A DNA stretch of 64,000 nucleotides from Ignavibacteriaceae bacterium. GTDB taxonomy: Bacteria > Bacteroidota > Ignavibacteria > Ignavibacteriales > Ignavibacteriaceae. Position numbers and translations under genes: made by a program. Location: positions 1-64,000 of the forward strand of contig JACAFB010000031.1 of the NCBI GenBank assembly GCA_013388545.1, written 5' to 3'. Below are positions 26,711 to 36,157 of the stretch, piece after piece; the stretch's first letter is position 1; each line of letters opens with the position of its first letter. The notes under the pieces were generated by a model. The model saw only the letters and a program-made list of their open reading frames with translations. It ran no database searches and had not been told where the DNA came from.

Positions 26711-27652
26711 TTATTTCTGCGTTGAAATTGTATCAATAATTATCCCTTCGCGTAAAGCATACTCTGATATTCTCATCTCATCTATTTTGAAAATATCAAA
26801 TATATTTTTGAGAATAAAAATTCCCGCAGGAATTATATCGGCGCGTTTAAGTTCCATCCCGGTCATCTGCATTCTCTCTTCAACTTTCTTACGCATTTTA
26901 ATTTCTTCATAGAGGAGAAGCAAGTCATCTTTTTTTAATAATAAGCCCCCCAGGTTTTTAGGGATTTTTTTTTTCGCAAGTCCAAGAGTTAATGCTGCCG
27001 CGGATTGAATTGTGCCTGATGCACCTACAGCCAAATCAAATTCCAGCCTGCCAGCTTTATGTTTTATTTCTTCAATTTTTTCTTTGATATAATTTTCACA
27101 TTCAGCAACTGAATTATCTGTCAGGATAAAATCCGGGAAATATTTTTTAGCCAGGCGAACTGCACCAAGCTTTACACTTTCAGCAAAATCTATTTTATCC
27201 TGCTTTCCGAAAATAATTTCAGTGCTTCCCCCTCCTATATCTGCACATAAAACTTTTTTTGTCCCCGGATTAATTATTTTAACGGCACCTTTAAATATCA
27301 GCTCGGCTTCTTTTTTCCCTTCAATTACTTCAATATTGATTCCCGTTTGTTCAAAGACCTTTTGAACAAACTCAAGCTGATTTTTAGCTTCGCGAACTGC
27401 ACTTGTAGCAACCGCCCGCATTTCAGCATTATAAAGCTTCGATACGTTCTTAAAGTTTTTAAGAATATCGATTGCCTTTTCTGTTTCACCTTCAGAAATA
27501 AAAGAAAGCTCATCTCCTTTATGATAACCAAGCCTGATAATTTCTCTTTCCCGGTCAAGCAGTTTGAATGAACCATCATCCTGAACTTCAACTACAATCA
27601 GATGAAAAGAATTGGTTCCCATATCAACAGCAGCAAAACGGTTTTCAGTCAT
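26711..27652 (-). CDS. Exopolyphosphatase / Ppx-GppA phosphatase family protein
   Basis: Member of the actin-like ASKHA fold family that hydrolyses polyphosphate or pppGpp. Visible are the first phosphate-binding loop AAVDMGTNSFHL (7-18), VATSAVREAKN, the second glycine loop CADIGGGSTEIIFG and the GASGTIQSAA segment. At 313 aa it is the short form, lacking the extra C-terminal HD-like domain of E. coli Ppx, so polyphosphate versus pppGpp specificity cannot be decided. It overlaps the upstream glycosyltransferase gene by 8 nt. Confidence 0.92.
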   Translation of the reverse strand: MTENRFAAVDMGTNSFHLIVVEVQDDGSFKLLDREREIIRLGYHKGDELSFISEGETEKAIDILKNFKNVSKLYNAEMRAVATSAVREAKNQLEFVQKVFEQTGINIEVIEGKKEAELIFKGAVKIINPGTKKVLCADIGGGSTEIIFGKQDKIDFAESVKLGAVRLAKKYFPDFILTDNSVAECENYIKEKIEEIKHKAGRLEFDLAVGASGTIQSAAALTLGLAKKKIPKNLGGLLLKKDDLLLLYEEIKMRKKVEERMQMTGMELKRADIIPAGIFILKNIFDIFKIDEMRISEYALREGIIIDTISTQK

Positions 27653-28739
27653 TTATTTCCTTTAATATTATTTCACAGACAGAAAAAACATCATCAACTG
27701 TTACATCATCAATAAGCTCGGACCTACGGATGAAATGTTTATTCTTTCCAATTGGCGCCCAGTTGAAAGGATTTGTGGAACCAAAAATTGAAATCTGAGG
27801 AGTAGCAGTTACCCCGGCAACATGCATTATTCCCGTATCATTAGTTATGAATAGACTGCTTTTTGAAATAATTGCCGCAAGAACCGGAATCTCTTTGTTA
27901 ATACAAAGTTTCATAGGAACTTTAGAATTATTAACTACGAAATTAATCTCCTCCATATCTTTATTGCTTCCTGTAAGATAAAACGAAGCATCATATTTTT
28001 TCTTTAAGCGGTCAATCAATTCAATATATTTCAGCAAAGACCATTTATTCTGCGATTTTGCTGCACCGACGTGCAAACCAATTACTTTTTTATTTCCCGG
28101 ATTAGTCAGGTCAAGCAGAAATTCCTTAGCCGCTTTCTCATCGCGCTCGTCAAATGATATCTCAGAGGCAAACTCAGTTGTATCTATGCCAAAAGGCCTT
28201 ACAATGTCAAGAATTCTGTCCGCAACATTTGAATCGGGGTGCTTTTGCCAGTCAATCTCAACCCGCCTGTCAAAAAGAAATGCGCTTTTATTTTCTTTTC
28301 CATTCAAGCACTTAGGTCCGATTCTGATTTTAGAATTCGAAAGTCTGGCAATAAGATTACTTGTAAAAGAGACAGATACTGTTACAGGCACAATAGCCAG
28401 ATCATACTTTTGCCTTAAAAGCTTCAAAAACTTTTTTAGATAGAACGGATTGAAAATTTTTCTTTTATCAAAAACAAAAGTGTGATCGAGGAATCTGTTT
28501 TTGGCAACGCCGGGATAGTTTAGAGGAGATGCAATAAAAGTTAAATGGCTCAAAGGGTACTTTTCCTTTATTGCTCTAAAGAGCGAAACTCCGGCAAGCT
28601 GATCCCCGAGTTGATTATGTTGTCTTACGATTAATATTTGTTGCGGGTTGCCTAAATCTTTAGCTGGATTTTCAGGAATGCTTAGGAATTTTTCTGCGAG
28701 AGAGTAAACAAGATTTGAAAGAAAATTCTTCCCGTTCAT
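27645..28739 (-). CDS. Glycosyltransferase family 9 (heptosyltransferase-like)
   Basis: GT-B fold glycosyltransferase of the ADP-heptose:LPS family, cytosolic face of the inner membrane. Seen are ILIVRQHNQLGDQLAGVSLFRAIKE (acceptor-side N-terminus with the catalytic Asp in LGD), GLHVGAAKSQNKW, and the donor-binding FITNDTGIMHVAGVTATPQISIFGSTNPFNWAP. 364 aa is normal. It probably adds a sugar to the LPS core or another surface glycan; the sugar is unknown. It is followed by Ppx/GppA with overlapping ends and preceded by a small membrane-protein gene, all on one transcript with dNK-folK-folB. Confidence 0.9.
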   Translation of the reverse strand: MNGKNFLSNLVYSLAEKFLSIPENPAKDLGNPQQILIVRQHNQLGDQLAGVSLFRAIKEKYPLSHLTFIASPLNYPGVAKNRFLDHTFVFDKRKIFNPFYLKKFLKLLRQKYDLAIVPVTVSVSFTSNLIARLSNSKIRIGPKCLNGKENKSAFLFDRRVEIDWQKHPDSNVADRILDIVRPFGIDTTEFASEISFDERDEKAAKEFLLDLTNPGNKKVIGLHVGAAKSQNKWSLLKYIELIDRLKKKYDASFYLTGSNKDMEEINFVVNNSKVPMKLCINKEIPVLAAIISKSSLFITNDTGIMHVAGVTATPQISIFGSTNPFNWAPIGKNKHFIRRSELIDDVTVDDVFSVCEIILKEIND

Positions 28740-28743
28740 TTAT

Positions 28744-28944
28744 TCAGTTCTTTGGTTGGTCTTCTTCTTTATCTGGTTTTATTTCTTTGAACTTTGCTTC
28801 TTCAACATCAGCATACTTATCTTTTTTACCGGAGGTCTGTCTATCTGCAGGTGATTTATTTCCCGAAACAAAATATCTAAACAGGTATGAAATTGTCTTA
28901 AAGATAATCAGAAACAAAAGAAAATAAATAATAAACCGTACCAT
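28744..28944 (-). CDS. Small single-span membrane protein, unknown function
   Basis: 66 aa: an N-terminal hydrophobic helix (about 3-25), then a highly charged Lys/Asp/Glu tail. It resembles in outline the short DUF4834-type proteins found next to metabolic genes in Bacteroidota, but I cannot confirm the family. It is supported as a gene by tight packing: 2 nt after the deoxynucleoside kinase stop and 4 nt before the glycosyltransferase start, in the same direction. Confidence 0.7.
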   Translation of the reverse strand: MVRFIIYFLLFLIIFKTISYLFRYFVSGNKSPADRQTSGKKDKYADVEEAKFKEIKPDKEEDQPKN

Positions 28945-28946
28945 CT

Positions 28947-29606
28947 TTAATCAGTTTTCCTGAATTCGGGTTGGAAATATTCAATATATGCTCTGTCTTC
29001 TCTAAAAATCTGCTTGAATAATTCTTCAAAATCTTCTTCTTTGTGGACAAAATCAATTTCGGTAGAATTAACTATCAGCAGCGGTGTTGAATTATATCTG
29101 AAAAAGAAATGATTATATGCATCGCTCAACTCTTCAATGTAAGAACGGGTAAGATTTCTTTCAATTTTTCTGCTTCGTTTTTTGATATTGTACATTAGTC
29201 TTTCAACTCCCGACTGAAGGTAAATAACGAGATCAGGCTTGCGCAAACTTCTTGAAAGAAGAGGATAAATTGATTCGTAGAGTTTTAACTCTTCAGGAGA
29301 TAAATTCATATAAGCAAAAATTCTATCTTTTTCAAAAAGATAATCGCAAATGGTGTATTGGGTAAAAAGATTTTCCTGATTCAGCTCCTGCTGCTGCTTA
29401 AACCGATTTATGAGAAAAAACATCTGGGTTTGAAATGCAAATCTTCTTCTATCGGAATAAAAACTTTCGAGGAAAGGATTTTCCTCAAATTGTTCAAGAA
29501 TTAGCTCAGCATTAAGTCTGTCTTTTATTTTTTTTGCAAGCGAAGTTTTTCCGGCACCAATAACACCTTCAACTGCAATGTACTTTATTTCGGAGTTTTC
29601 ACTCAA
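28947..29606 (-). CDS. Deoxynucleoside kinase
   Basis: Salvage kinase of the deoxyadenosine/deoxyguanosine kinase family, 219 aa. The P-loop is VEGVIGAGKTSLAKK (13-27), followed by the family pattern QFEENPFLESFYSDRRRFAFQTQMFFL, and the lid-containing VIYLQSGVERLMYNIKKRSRKIE. The start is TTG and overlaps the 3' end of folK by 8 nt. In Bacteroidota-like genomes dNK and folK are often neighbours, as here. Base preference cannot be read from the sequence. Confidence 0.93.
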   Translation of the reverse strand: MSENSEIKYIAVEGVIGAGKTSLAKKIKDRLNAELILEQFEENPFLESFYSDRRRFAFQTQMFFLINRFKQQQELNQENLFTQYTICDYLFEKDRIFAYMNLSPEELKLYESIYPLLSRSLRKPDLVIYLQSGVERLMYNIKKRSRKIERNLTRSYIEELSDAYNHFFFRYNSTPLLIVNSTEIDFVHKEEDFEELFKQIFREDRAYIEYFQPEFRKTD

Positions 29607-30120
29607 GTTTTATTTTTTCCTCCCTAAGCGATTCATTTATTTTTCTAATTATCGTTTGACCGTTGCAAGGAATTTTCAAGTCGGCGATGCGTAATTTTAA
29701 TTCCGGATGAACAAAATCAGGAGCAATTTCTTTTAAAGGAACCAAAACAAAATCTCTTTCAGTAATTCCTCTGTGCGGAATATTCAAATTTTCATCGGAA
29801 TAAATCAATTGATCAAAAAATAGTAAATCAAGATCAATTTCTCTCGGGCCCCATCTGACAGAAGAGTGTCTGCCAAGTGTTTTTTCAATTTTCTTTAGTT
29901 TATTAAATAATTCTATAACTGAATAATCAGTTTTTATTTCAATAACAGCATTAAGAAAGTTTTCCTGATTTTCAATTCCAAATGGTTTCGATTCATAAAC
30001 CGAAGATTCCTCTATCACCCGGCAGTTTATATCGCTATCAATCAAATCCACTGAGCCTCTCAGAAAGTTAAGCCGATCTCCAAGATTAGAACCGAGAGCT
30101 ATGAATGCTTTAGTGCCCAT
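29599..30120 (-). CDS. folK: 6-hydroxymethyl-7,8-dihydropterin pyrophosphokinase (HPPK)
   Basis: Transfers pyrophosphate from ATP to 6-hydroxymethyl-dihydropterin in folate synthesis. The N-terminus AFIALGSNLGDR, the substrate loop ESSVYESKPFG, and the signature GPREIDLDLLFFD followed by NIPHRGITERDFVLVPL are clear. 173 aa is normal. It lies 3 nt downstream of folB, the previous enzyme in the pathway, and overlaps the kinase gene behind it. Confidence 0.96.
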   Translation of the reverse strand: MGTKAFIALGSNLGDRLNFLRGSVDLIDSDINCRVIEESSVYESKPFGIENQENFLNAVIEIKTDYSVIELFNKLKKIEKTLGRHSSVRWGPREIDLDLLFFDQLIYSDENLNIPHRGITERDFVLVPLKEIAPDFVHPELKLRIADLKIPCNGQTIIRKINESLREEKIKLE

Positions 30121-30123
30121 TTG

Positions 30124-30504
30124 TTAATTATCTTTAAACTCCTCTCTATCTTTAACAACTTCAACTTCAACACAATCAACTACTCCACCAAGCGGCGGAT
30201 TGTTTTTCCGAATCCGTACTGCAACTTTTGTGATAGTATCAAATTTCTTCAGAAGTTCATCAGTAATTTTCATAGCGAGCGCTTCAATCAGGTAATACTT
30301 TTGTTCAAGTGCAAGCTTATAAATAAATGAGTAAACTTTATGATAGTCTATGGTCTCTTTCAAATCATCATTTAAGGCAGCTTTTGAAAAATCTGTGTAA
30401 ATATCGACATCAGCTTCAAATTTTCCACCAACGCTTTGTTCTTCAGATCGTACACCATGGTAGCCGTAAAAAGTCGCTTTTTTAATTCTTATTACATTCT
30501 GCAT
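30124..30504 (-). CDS. folB: Dihydroneopterin aldolase
   Basis: Cleaves dihydroneopterin to 6-hydroxymethyl-dihydropterin and glycolaldehyde, the substrate for FolK encoded next. 126 aa; family features are TFYGYHGVRSEEQSVGGKFEADVDI near the N-terminus (Glu in the active site), DYHKVYSFI, YYLIEALAMKITDELL and the C-terminal KNNPPLGGVVDCVEVEV. First gene of the folB-folK-dNK unit; the 76-bp gap upstream (30505-30580) can hold its promoter. Confidence 0.95.
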   Translation of the reverse strand: MQNVIRIKKATFYGYHGVRSEEQSVGGKFEADVDIYTDFSKAALNDDLKETIDYHKVYSFIYKLALEQKYYLIEALAMKITDELLKKFDTITKVAVRIRKNNPPLGGVVDCVEVEVVKDREEFKDN

Positions 30505-30580
30505 TTTTCATATTAGGGTAAAAATGATGATTAAATTTACTTAATAAAAATGATTTTCTTTAGTGTGTTTCTACTAATAT

Positions 30581-31492
30581 TCATTTATAAAAAATTTGCA
30601 TTTGCTTTAAGTTTTTAAGACTCGATAAGTTTGAAATTAACAACCCGCCAAGAACTAAAAGAGAACCTATAAAATGATGAGTCTGAAGAACCTCATCGTA
30701 AAAAATCCATCCTACTATCAGCGCAACAATCGGAGTGATAAATGCAATGAAAGAAAGAATCACAACATTCATTCTTTTTAGCAGCCAATAATAGCCGGTG
30801 AATGTAATCACACTTCCGAATACTGCAAGAAAAAGGATTGATGAAATCGAATAAAAGTTAAATTTTAGTGTCGAGATATCCTCTGTAAGCAAACCAAAAA
30901 CAAACATAAAAAATCCGGCAATTACCATCGGGTATAAATTCATCGAAAGAGGATTAAGATGATGACCATACTTTTTAATTATGACAACCATAGCTGCCTG
31001 CATTATACCACTTATAACAATTGCAAGCATACCTAAAAAATTATTTGAGATGTCAACTCCAAAAGTATCAGAAAATATAGCCAGGATTCCGGCGAAGCTT
31101 ATAATCATCCCGATTATTTTATTGGCTCCAATTACTTCGGACCGAAGGATAAAAAAAGAAAATAAAGCAACAAAGAATGGATATACCGCAAAGAGAACTG
31201 AAGCCAGCCCCGACGGAATAAACTGTTCACCCCAATAAACCAAACCAAAGGGGATGAAGAATGAAAAAAATCCCATAAGAAAATAAAGCTTCATCGACAG
31301 TTTATCTTTTTGAACAGTGATTTTTTTTATTTTGATCAAAACAGCTATAACTGAAGCTGCAACCAAGAACCTTAAACCTGCAGAAAAAAGTGGAGTGAGA
31401 GATTCAAGTCCGATTCTGATAGCCAGCCAGGTTGAACCCCATATTAAACAAAGCAAAATATAAACTGAAATTATTTTAAAGTTAACCGACAT
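30581..31492 (-). CDS. EamA/DMT family transporter
   Basis: Inner-membrane drug/metabolite transporter, 303 aa with ten hydrophobic segments in two EamA repeats. The first repeat starts ILLCLIWGSTWLAIRIGLESLTPLFSAGLRF, the characteristic EamA opening, and the second at about residue 145. Probably an exporter of small metabolites; the substrate is unknown. It overlaps pgeF by 11 nt and is likely cotranscribed with it. Confidence 0.92.
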   Translation of the reverse strand: MSVNFKIISVYILLCLIWGSTWLAIRIGLESLTPLFSAGLRFLVAASVIAVLIKIKKITVQKDKLSMKLYFLMGFFSFFIPFGLVYWGEQFIPSGLASVLFAVYPFFVALFSFFILRSEVIGANKIIGMIISFAGILAIFSDTFGVDISNNFLGMLAIVISGIMQAAMVVIIKKYGHHLNPLSMNLYPMVIAGFFMFVFGLLTEDISTLKFNFYSISSILFLAVFGSVITFTGYYWLLKRMNVVILSFIAFITPIVALIVGWIFYDEVLQTHHFIGSLLVLGGLLISNLSSLKNLKQMQIFYK

Positions 31493-32228
31493 TCTTATCT
31501 TTCATTGAAATTACGGCCAATGCGCGGCCGGATTTTTCTCCGTCCCGTCGGGATGAATAAAGTACATTTTTCATTTCGTAAGTGCACAATCCCGAAATCT
31601 GGATCTGGTTTTTCTTTACTCCGTTTTGATAAAGCATATCCAGGTTGGCCTGAACTATATTAAGGAAATACTTTGAACCGGTACGAAGCAAATACTTTTG
31701 GTCAAATAATTCTTTCACTTCAGTACCAACTTCATAATTAGCCTGTGTAATTGAAGGACCAAGATACACGAACAGATTCCAGGATTTAGAATTAAATTTA
31801 TCCTGCAGCGTTTTAATAACTTTGTCCAGAATTCTTTTTGAAGTTCCACGCCAGCCGGAATGAACTGCAGCAATAACCTTTTCTTTAGGATCATAAATCA
31901 TTATGGGAAGACAATCGGCGATTGTAACTACAAGTGGAAGATTTTGTTGATTTGTTATCAAAGCATCATTGTTTTCAAATATTCCTGCCCGGTTGGTAAT
32001 AACTATCTCATCACTATGAATCTGTTTTTGGTATGCAGCTTTTTGGTAATCAAGCCCAATTTCCGAAAAGAAATATTTTCTGTTTTGTAAAACGACCGCG
32101 GAATCGTCACCAACAGATAAAGAAAGATTGAAATAAAAAGGATTCTGAACGGAGTTACCAATTTTAGTGCTGACCCCGCAAATTATTTCCGGAAATTGCT
32201 TAAAAATATATGGTTTAATTATCAACAA
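31482..32228 (-). CDS. pgeF: Purine nucleoside phosphorylase / peptidoglycan editing factor PgeF (YfiH)
   Basis: Copper/zinc-type multi-activity enzyme of the former 'laccase' DUF152 family. The metal ligands are visible as QIHSD (His71), TIADCLPI (Cys106) and AAVHSGWRG (His123). Known members phosphorolyse purine nucleosides and in E. coli PgeF correct misincorporated amino acids in peptidoglycan precursors. 248 aa; a TTG start is used. The neighbour transporter gene overlaps it. It is divergent from surE with 136 nt between. Confidence 0.93.
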   Translation of the reverse strand: MLIIKPYIFKQFPEIICGVSTKIGNSVQNPFYFNLSLSVGDDSAVVLQNRKYFFSEIGLDYQKAAYQKQIHSDEIVITNRAGIFENNDALITNQQNLPLVVTIADCLPIMIYDPKEKVIAAVHSGWRGTSKRILDKVIKTLQDKFNSKSWNLFVYLGPSITQANYEVGTEVKELFDQKYLLRTGSKYFLNIVQANLDMLYQNGVKKNQIQISGLCTYEMKNVLYSSRRDGEKSGRALAVISMKDKNVG

Positions 32229-32364
32229 AAGATTTAATGTCTAATTACTAAAATTTAAAGTTAATCATTTTACTACAAATTACTTATGAAGATTATTTAT
32301 AAATTTATGATATCTATTTAAGTATTATTGAATAACATTGTACTCTAATTTTAAAGGAAACAGA

Positions 32365-33138
32365 GTGAATATTTTAGTTTCTAATGATGATGGGATTGAC
32401 TCTCCCGGAATTTATTCTTTAGCCTCGGCTCTAAAGGAAATTGCAGAAGTTACAGTTGTTGCACCTCATCAGGAACAAAGTGCAGCCGGACATGCTATTA
32501 CAATGCAGCTGCCTTTAAGAGTTACCAAATATTACCGTGATAAGGAATTTTTTGGATACGCTGTAAACGGAACTCCAGCCGATTGTGTGAAGATGGGCAT
32601 AAGAAATATATTGGGTTTTTATCCCGACCTTGTGGTCTCAGGCATTAATAACGGTTCCAACACAGCCATCAACATAATTTATTCGGGCACTGTTTCTGCT
32701 GCACGGGAAGCTGCAATAATGGATGTACCTTCAATTGCTGTTTCAGTTACAAGCCATAATGTGAAAGATTTTTCATTTGCTGCACGAATCGCAAAGAATT
32801 TATCTCTTGCTGTTGCTGAAAGAGGTTTGATGAAAGGAACTTTGTTGAATGTGAATGTTCCGAACATTCCCGAGTCTGAAATTGCGGGAATAAGAATTAC
32901 CAAACAGGGTAAATCGAGATGGGATGATATTTATGAAAAAAGAACCGATCCTTTCGGAAGAGATTATTACTGGTTAACGGGAAATCTTAAACAGGAAGAT
33001 AATGAGACTGATATGGACCAGGGAGCTGTGAAAAATAAATTCGTGTCGATTACTCCCATACACTTTGATCTCACTGATTACGAAACATATAATCTAATGA
33101 AAGATTGGAATCTCGAACACTTGGTAAATGAAAAGTAG
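32365..33138 (+). CDS. surE: 5'/3'-nucleotidase SurE
   Basis: Metal-dependent nucleoside-monophosphate phosphatase (survival protein E), 257 aa. The metal-binding N-terminus ILVSNDDGIDSPG, AGHAITMQLPLR, GTPADCVKMG and SGINNGSNTAINIIYSGTVSAAREA are all conserved. I use the GTG at 32365, six nt after AAAGGA, rather than a TTG nine codons earlier; the family N-terminus then begins at the usual distance. It overlaps phzF by 11 nt and starts a four-gene + strand unit. Confidence 0.96.
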   Translation: MNILVSNDDGIDSPGIYSLASALKEIAEVTVVAPHQEQSAAGHAITMQLPLRVTKYYRDKEFFGYAVNGTPADCVKMGIRNILGFYPDLVVSGINNGSNTAINIIYSGTVSAAREAAIMDVPSIAVSVTSHNVKDFSFAARIAKNLSLAVAERGLMKGTLLNVNVPNIPESEIAGIRITKQGKSRWDDIYEKRTDPFGRDYYWLTGNLKQEDNETDMDQGAVKNKFVSITPIHFDLTDYETYNLMKDWNLEHLVNEK

Positions 33139-33997
33139 TTTTGAAGTATATCATATAGATTCATTCACTAATAAACCGTTCAGTGGAAATCCGGCAGGAG
33201 TTATGTTTGCTTCAAATCTTTCCTCAGAGTTTATGCAAAAAATTGCCCGTGAAATAAATTTATCAGAAACAGCTTTCTTATCGAAATCAAAAAATGCGGA
33301 TTACCTTCTTCGGTGGTTTACACCCAAAACTGAAGTCGATTTATGCGGTCATGCAACCATTGCTTCTTTGCATTTCCTTTTTGAAAAAGGAATTCTGAAA
33401 CCAGATTCGAAAATTCTTTTTGAAACCCGCTCAGGCAACCTAATATGTGGAATGACCGCTGACACTTATTATATGCAAATTCCCGTGCCTCAAATTCAGG
33501 AGTATAACGGCTGTAAAGAAGATATTCTGTCGCTCTTCGGACTTGACAGAGTTTGTTTCGATGATAAAATTCCCTTAATTATCAGCCAGGGAGGTTACTT
33601 ATATATTTTTGTAAATCAATTGGCAGATCTGTTCGCTATAAATGCAGACATAAAAGGATTGAACGAAATCACAAGTAAAAATTCTTCAATAAAAGCTTAT
33701 GCAGTTTTTTCAACCGAAACAGTTGAAAAAAGCAGCACAGCACATTTAAGATTTTTTGCCCCCTACTTTGGAATCGATGAAGATCCGGGAACAGGCTCTG
33801 CAATCGGACCGCTTATTTTAGTAATGTTAAGAGCCGGTCTTATTAAAAACCATATAACCAATAAGAGATATATGGTTGAACAGGGCGATGCCATAAACCG
33901 GCAATGCAGAGTTCAGGTTTCTTTTGATGAAACCAAAAACGAATTGATGATCTATGCCCAGGCAGTAAGTATAATCAAAGGAGAATTATTTTTCTGA
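33128..33997 (+). CDS. PhzF family isomerase-like protein
   Basis: PhzF/diaminopimelate-epimerase fold protein, 289 aa. The hallmarks are HIDSFTNKPFSGNPAGV, the catalytic glutamate in INLSETAF (Glu47), VDLCGHATIASLHFLF and the C-terminal half EDPGTGSAIGP. The name comes from phenazine synthesis, but no phenazine genes are nearby, and most members outside those clusters have no known substrate. It overlaps surE by 11 nt and the vWA gene by one base, so all three are translated as a unit. Confidence 0.93.
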   Translation: MKSSFEVYHIDSFTNKPFSGNPAGVMFASNLSSEFMQKIAREINLSETAFLSKSKNADYLLRWFTPKTEVDLCGHATIASLHFLFEKGILKPDSKILFETRSGNLICGMTADTYYMQIPVPQIQEYNGCKEDILSLFGLDRVCFDDKIPLIISQGGYLYIFVNQLADLFAINADIKGLNEITSKNSSIKAYAVFSTETVEKSSTAHLRFFAPYFGIDEDPGTGSAIGPLILVMLRAGLIKNHITNKRYMVEQGDAINRQCRVQVSFDETKNELMIYAQAVSIIKGELFF

Positions 33998-36144
33998 TGT
34001 TCGGTTTAGAAAGTTTTAAAATTAATCTGAGTTTCAATCCGGCACTTCTGATCCTCTTTGCGGCTTTGGCGCTTACCTTCACTTTTTTCATCTACAGGTT
34101 TACTCTGCCTCCGGTTGGGAAATTATCTAAAATTGTTTTAATCGGACTCAGGACGTTAGCTCTAATCGGACTGATAACCATGGTTTTTGAACCGGTTTTA
34201 ATAATTACTAAAAAGAAAATTCTTGAACCAATTAATCTGATTTTTATTGACAACTCAAAATCAATTTTAATTGATGATGGCTACGGCAGGAGCGAAGTTA
34301 TCAGAAATTTTATTTCAGGAATTGAAGAAAATAATATATTGCCTCTTAGCGAGCTTTATTCCTTTGGTTCTGATATAAGGAAAGAAAATTACGATTCGTT
34401 AAAACAAATTAATTTTACTGAGGGGACGACAAATTTTGCAAATATTTTCAATGACATAATAAAAGATGAAAGAAATATTTCATCTATTACCATAGTAAGC
34501 GATGGGGTTATTACCGATGGGTCTAATCCGCTTTTTGCTGCAAGTGAGCTCGGTATTCCTGTCTTTACAGTTGGAGTTGGTGATTCATCCCGCAAGGATG
34601 ATATTTCAATAAAAAATGTTCTGCATAATGAAATGATTTATGCAAAGAATCCAACTACACTGGTAGTAACAATTATTAATAAAGGATTCGCAGGACAAAA
34701 CATAACTTTGACATTTGAAGAAAATGGAAAACAACTCTCTTCTAAAAATTTGGTGCTCGATGAAGAAGGGATTCAACAAATAAATATTGATTATACTCCA
34801 CAAAGCGGTGGTGAAAAGAAAATCAGCATCAGTATCAACACACTTAAAGGCGAATCAAATCCCGGGAACAACCGCAGAGTTTTTTATCTGAAAGTTCTTG
34901 ATAATAAAATAAAAGTATTGCTTCTTGCTGGTTCCCCTTCTACCGATCTTTCCTTCTTAAAGAACTCTATTAAACAGGATGAGAATATCAAAGTGGATTC
35001 TTATACTGAAGTTTCACCGGGAAAAATTCTTGAAAAAAACTTTAAACAAAGTTTTATTGACAGCGCTGATGTGTTCCTTTTAATCGGATATCCTTCAAGA
35101 AACTCAGATCAGAAAATCTGGGAAAAAGTATCGGAGAAAATTTCACAGTTGAATAAACCATTCTTTATTACGATGTCTGCCGGAATAGATTTAAATAAGC
35201 TTTCAGTAATTAAAAATGATTTGCCATTCAGCTTCGATAAGCACTCAGATGATTATCGGGAAGTTCAGCTTACAGTTTCGTTTGATCAGCTTTCTAATCC
35301 TTTATTGATTTCTGGTTCAGGTAATTCTTCAGATTGGAATAACCTGCCTCCGGTTTTTCAACCGATAGTAAATTTTGCTGCAAAACCTGAAGCTAATGTT
35401 CTTGCATCAATTAAAATAAGAGAGATGCCTTTGAAAATACCGATTCTTCTTACAAGAAAAATCAGCAGTAAAAGAAGTATTGCTGTTCTTGCAAAGGATA
35501 TCTGGAGATGGAAATTACAAACCACTGACCGTTACCCCGGACTTTTTGACAACTTCATTTTCAACAGTATCAAATGGTTGAATTCCTCAGAGATAGAAAA
35601 GCAGGTAAAGATCAAATCATTAAAAAGGCTTTACTCGGTTGGTGAAGAGATTGAATTTGCTGCAGAAGTTTATGATGAAGCTTTCAATCCTGTAGCAGAT
35701 GCGGAAGTAAGACTAAACATAACAGGTGATGAATTTAAGAGAGAGATCTTACTGACTCCCATAGGAAATGGTCTATATGAAGGTTCATTAAAAATCTCAA
35801 AAAGCGGTGATTACAATTTTTCGGGCTCGGCAACTTATTCACAAAAAATATTAGGCACAGATCGCGGAAGCTTCAACATCGGAGAAGTGAATATTGAAAT
35901 GCTTGATGACCGAATGAATTATGAATTTCTTAGTAACCTTGCTGCACGAACAAACGGAAAGTATTTTGACTCGAAAAACTTTGCTGAAGTTTTTAGTGCA
36001 GTTTCAAGCCTTACAAAGGGCGCTTCGAAAGAAGAACTGGGAAAAAGTGAGTTCAATCTTTGGTCAAGTGAATGGCTTATGATAATCACAATCCTGCTTT
36101 TTAGTATGGAATGGTTTCTAAGAAAACGAAGAGGAATGTTGTAG
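33997..36144 (+). CDS. Membrane-anchored von Willebrand factor A domain protein
   Basis: 715-aa inner-membrane protein. Two N-terminal transmembrane helices (about 15-34 and 45-66) are followed by a vWA-like domain with an intact MIDAS: DNSKS (85-89), the threonine in EGTTNF and SDG in TIVSDGVITDG. A large periplasmic part with beta-sandwich character follows (NPTTLVVTIINKGF, a CARDB-like stretch) and a C-terminal helix (WLMIITILLFSMEWFL). This layout matches Bacteroidota DUF/BatA-like glutamine-amidotransferase-type membrane proteins, but the function is unknown. One-base overlap with phzF; comF follows after 13 nt. Confidence 0.8.
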   Translation: MFGLESFKINLSFNPALLILFAALALTFTFFIYRFTLPPVGKLSKIVLIGLRTLALIGLITMVFEPVLIITKKKILEPINLIFIDNSKSILIDDGYGRSEVIRNFISGIEENNILPLSELYSFGSDIRKENYDSLKQINFTEGTTNFANIFNDIIKDERNISSITIVSDGVITDGSNPLFAASELGIPVFTVGVGDSSRKDDISIKNVLHNEMIYAKNPTTLVVTIINKGFAGQNITLTFEENGKQLSSKNLVLDEEGIQQINIDYTPQSGGEKKISISINTLKGESNPGNNRRVFYLKVLDNKIKVLLLAGSPSTDLSFLKNSIKQDENIKVDSYTEVSPGKILEKNFKQSFIDSADVFLLIGYPSRNSDQKIWEKVSEKISQLNKPFFITMSAGIDLNKLSVIKNDLPFSFDKHSDDYREVQLTVSFDQLSNPLLISGSGNSSDWNNLPPVFQPIVNFAAKPEANVLASIKIREMPLKIPILLTRKISSKRSIAVLAKDIWRWKLQTTDRYPGLFDNFIFNSIKWLNSSEIEKQVKIKSLKRLYSVGEEIEFAAEVYDEAFNPVADAEVRLNITGDEFKREILLTPIGNGLYEGSLKISKSGDYNFSGSATYSQKILGTDRGSFNIGEVNIEMLDDRMNYEFLSNLAARTNGKYFDSKNFAEVFSAVSSLTKGASKEELGKSEFNLWSSEWLMIITILLFSMEWFLRKRRGML

Positions 36145-36157
36145 AGGGGTTTACATT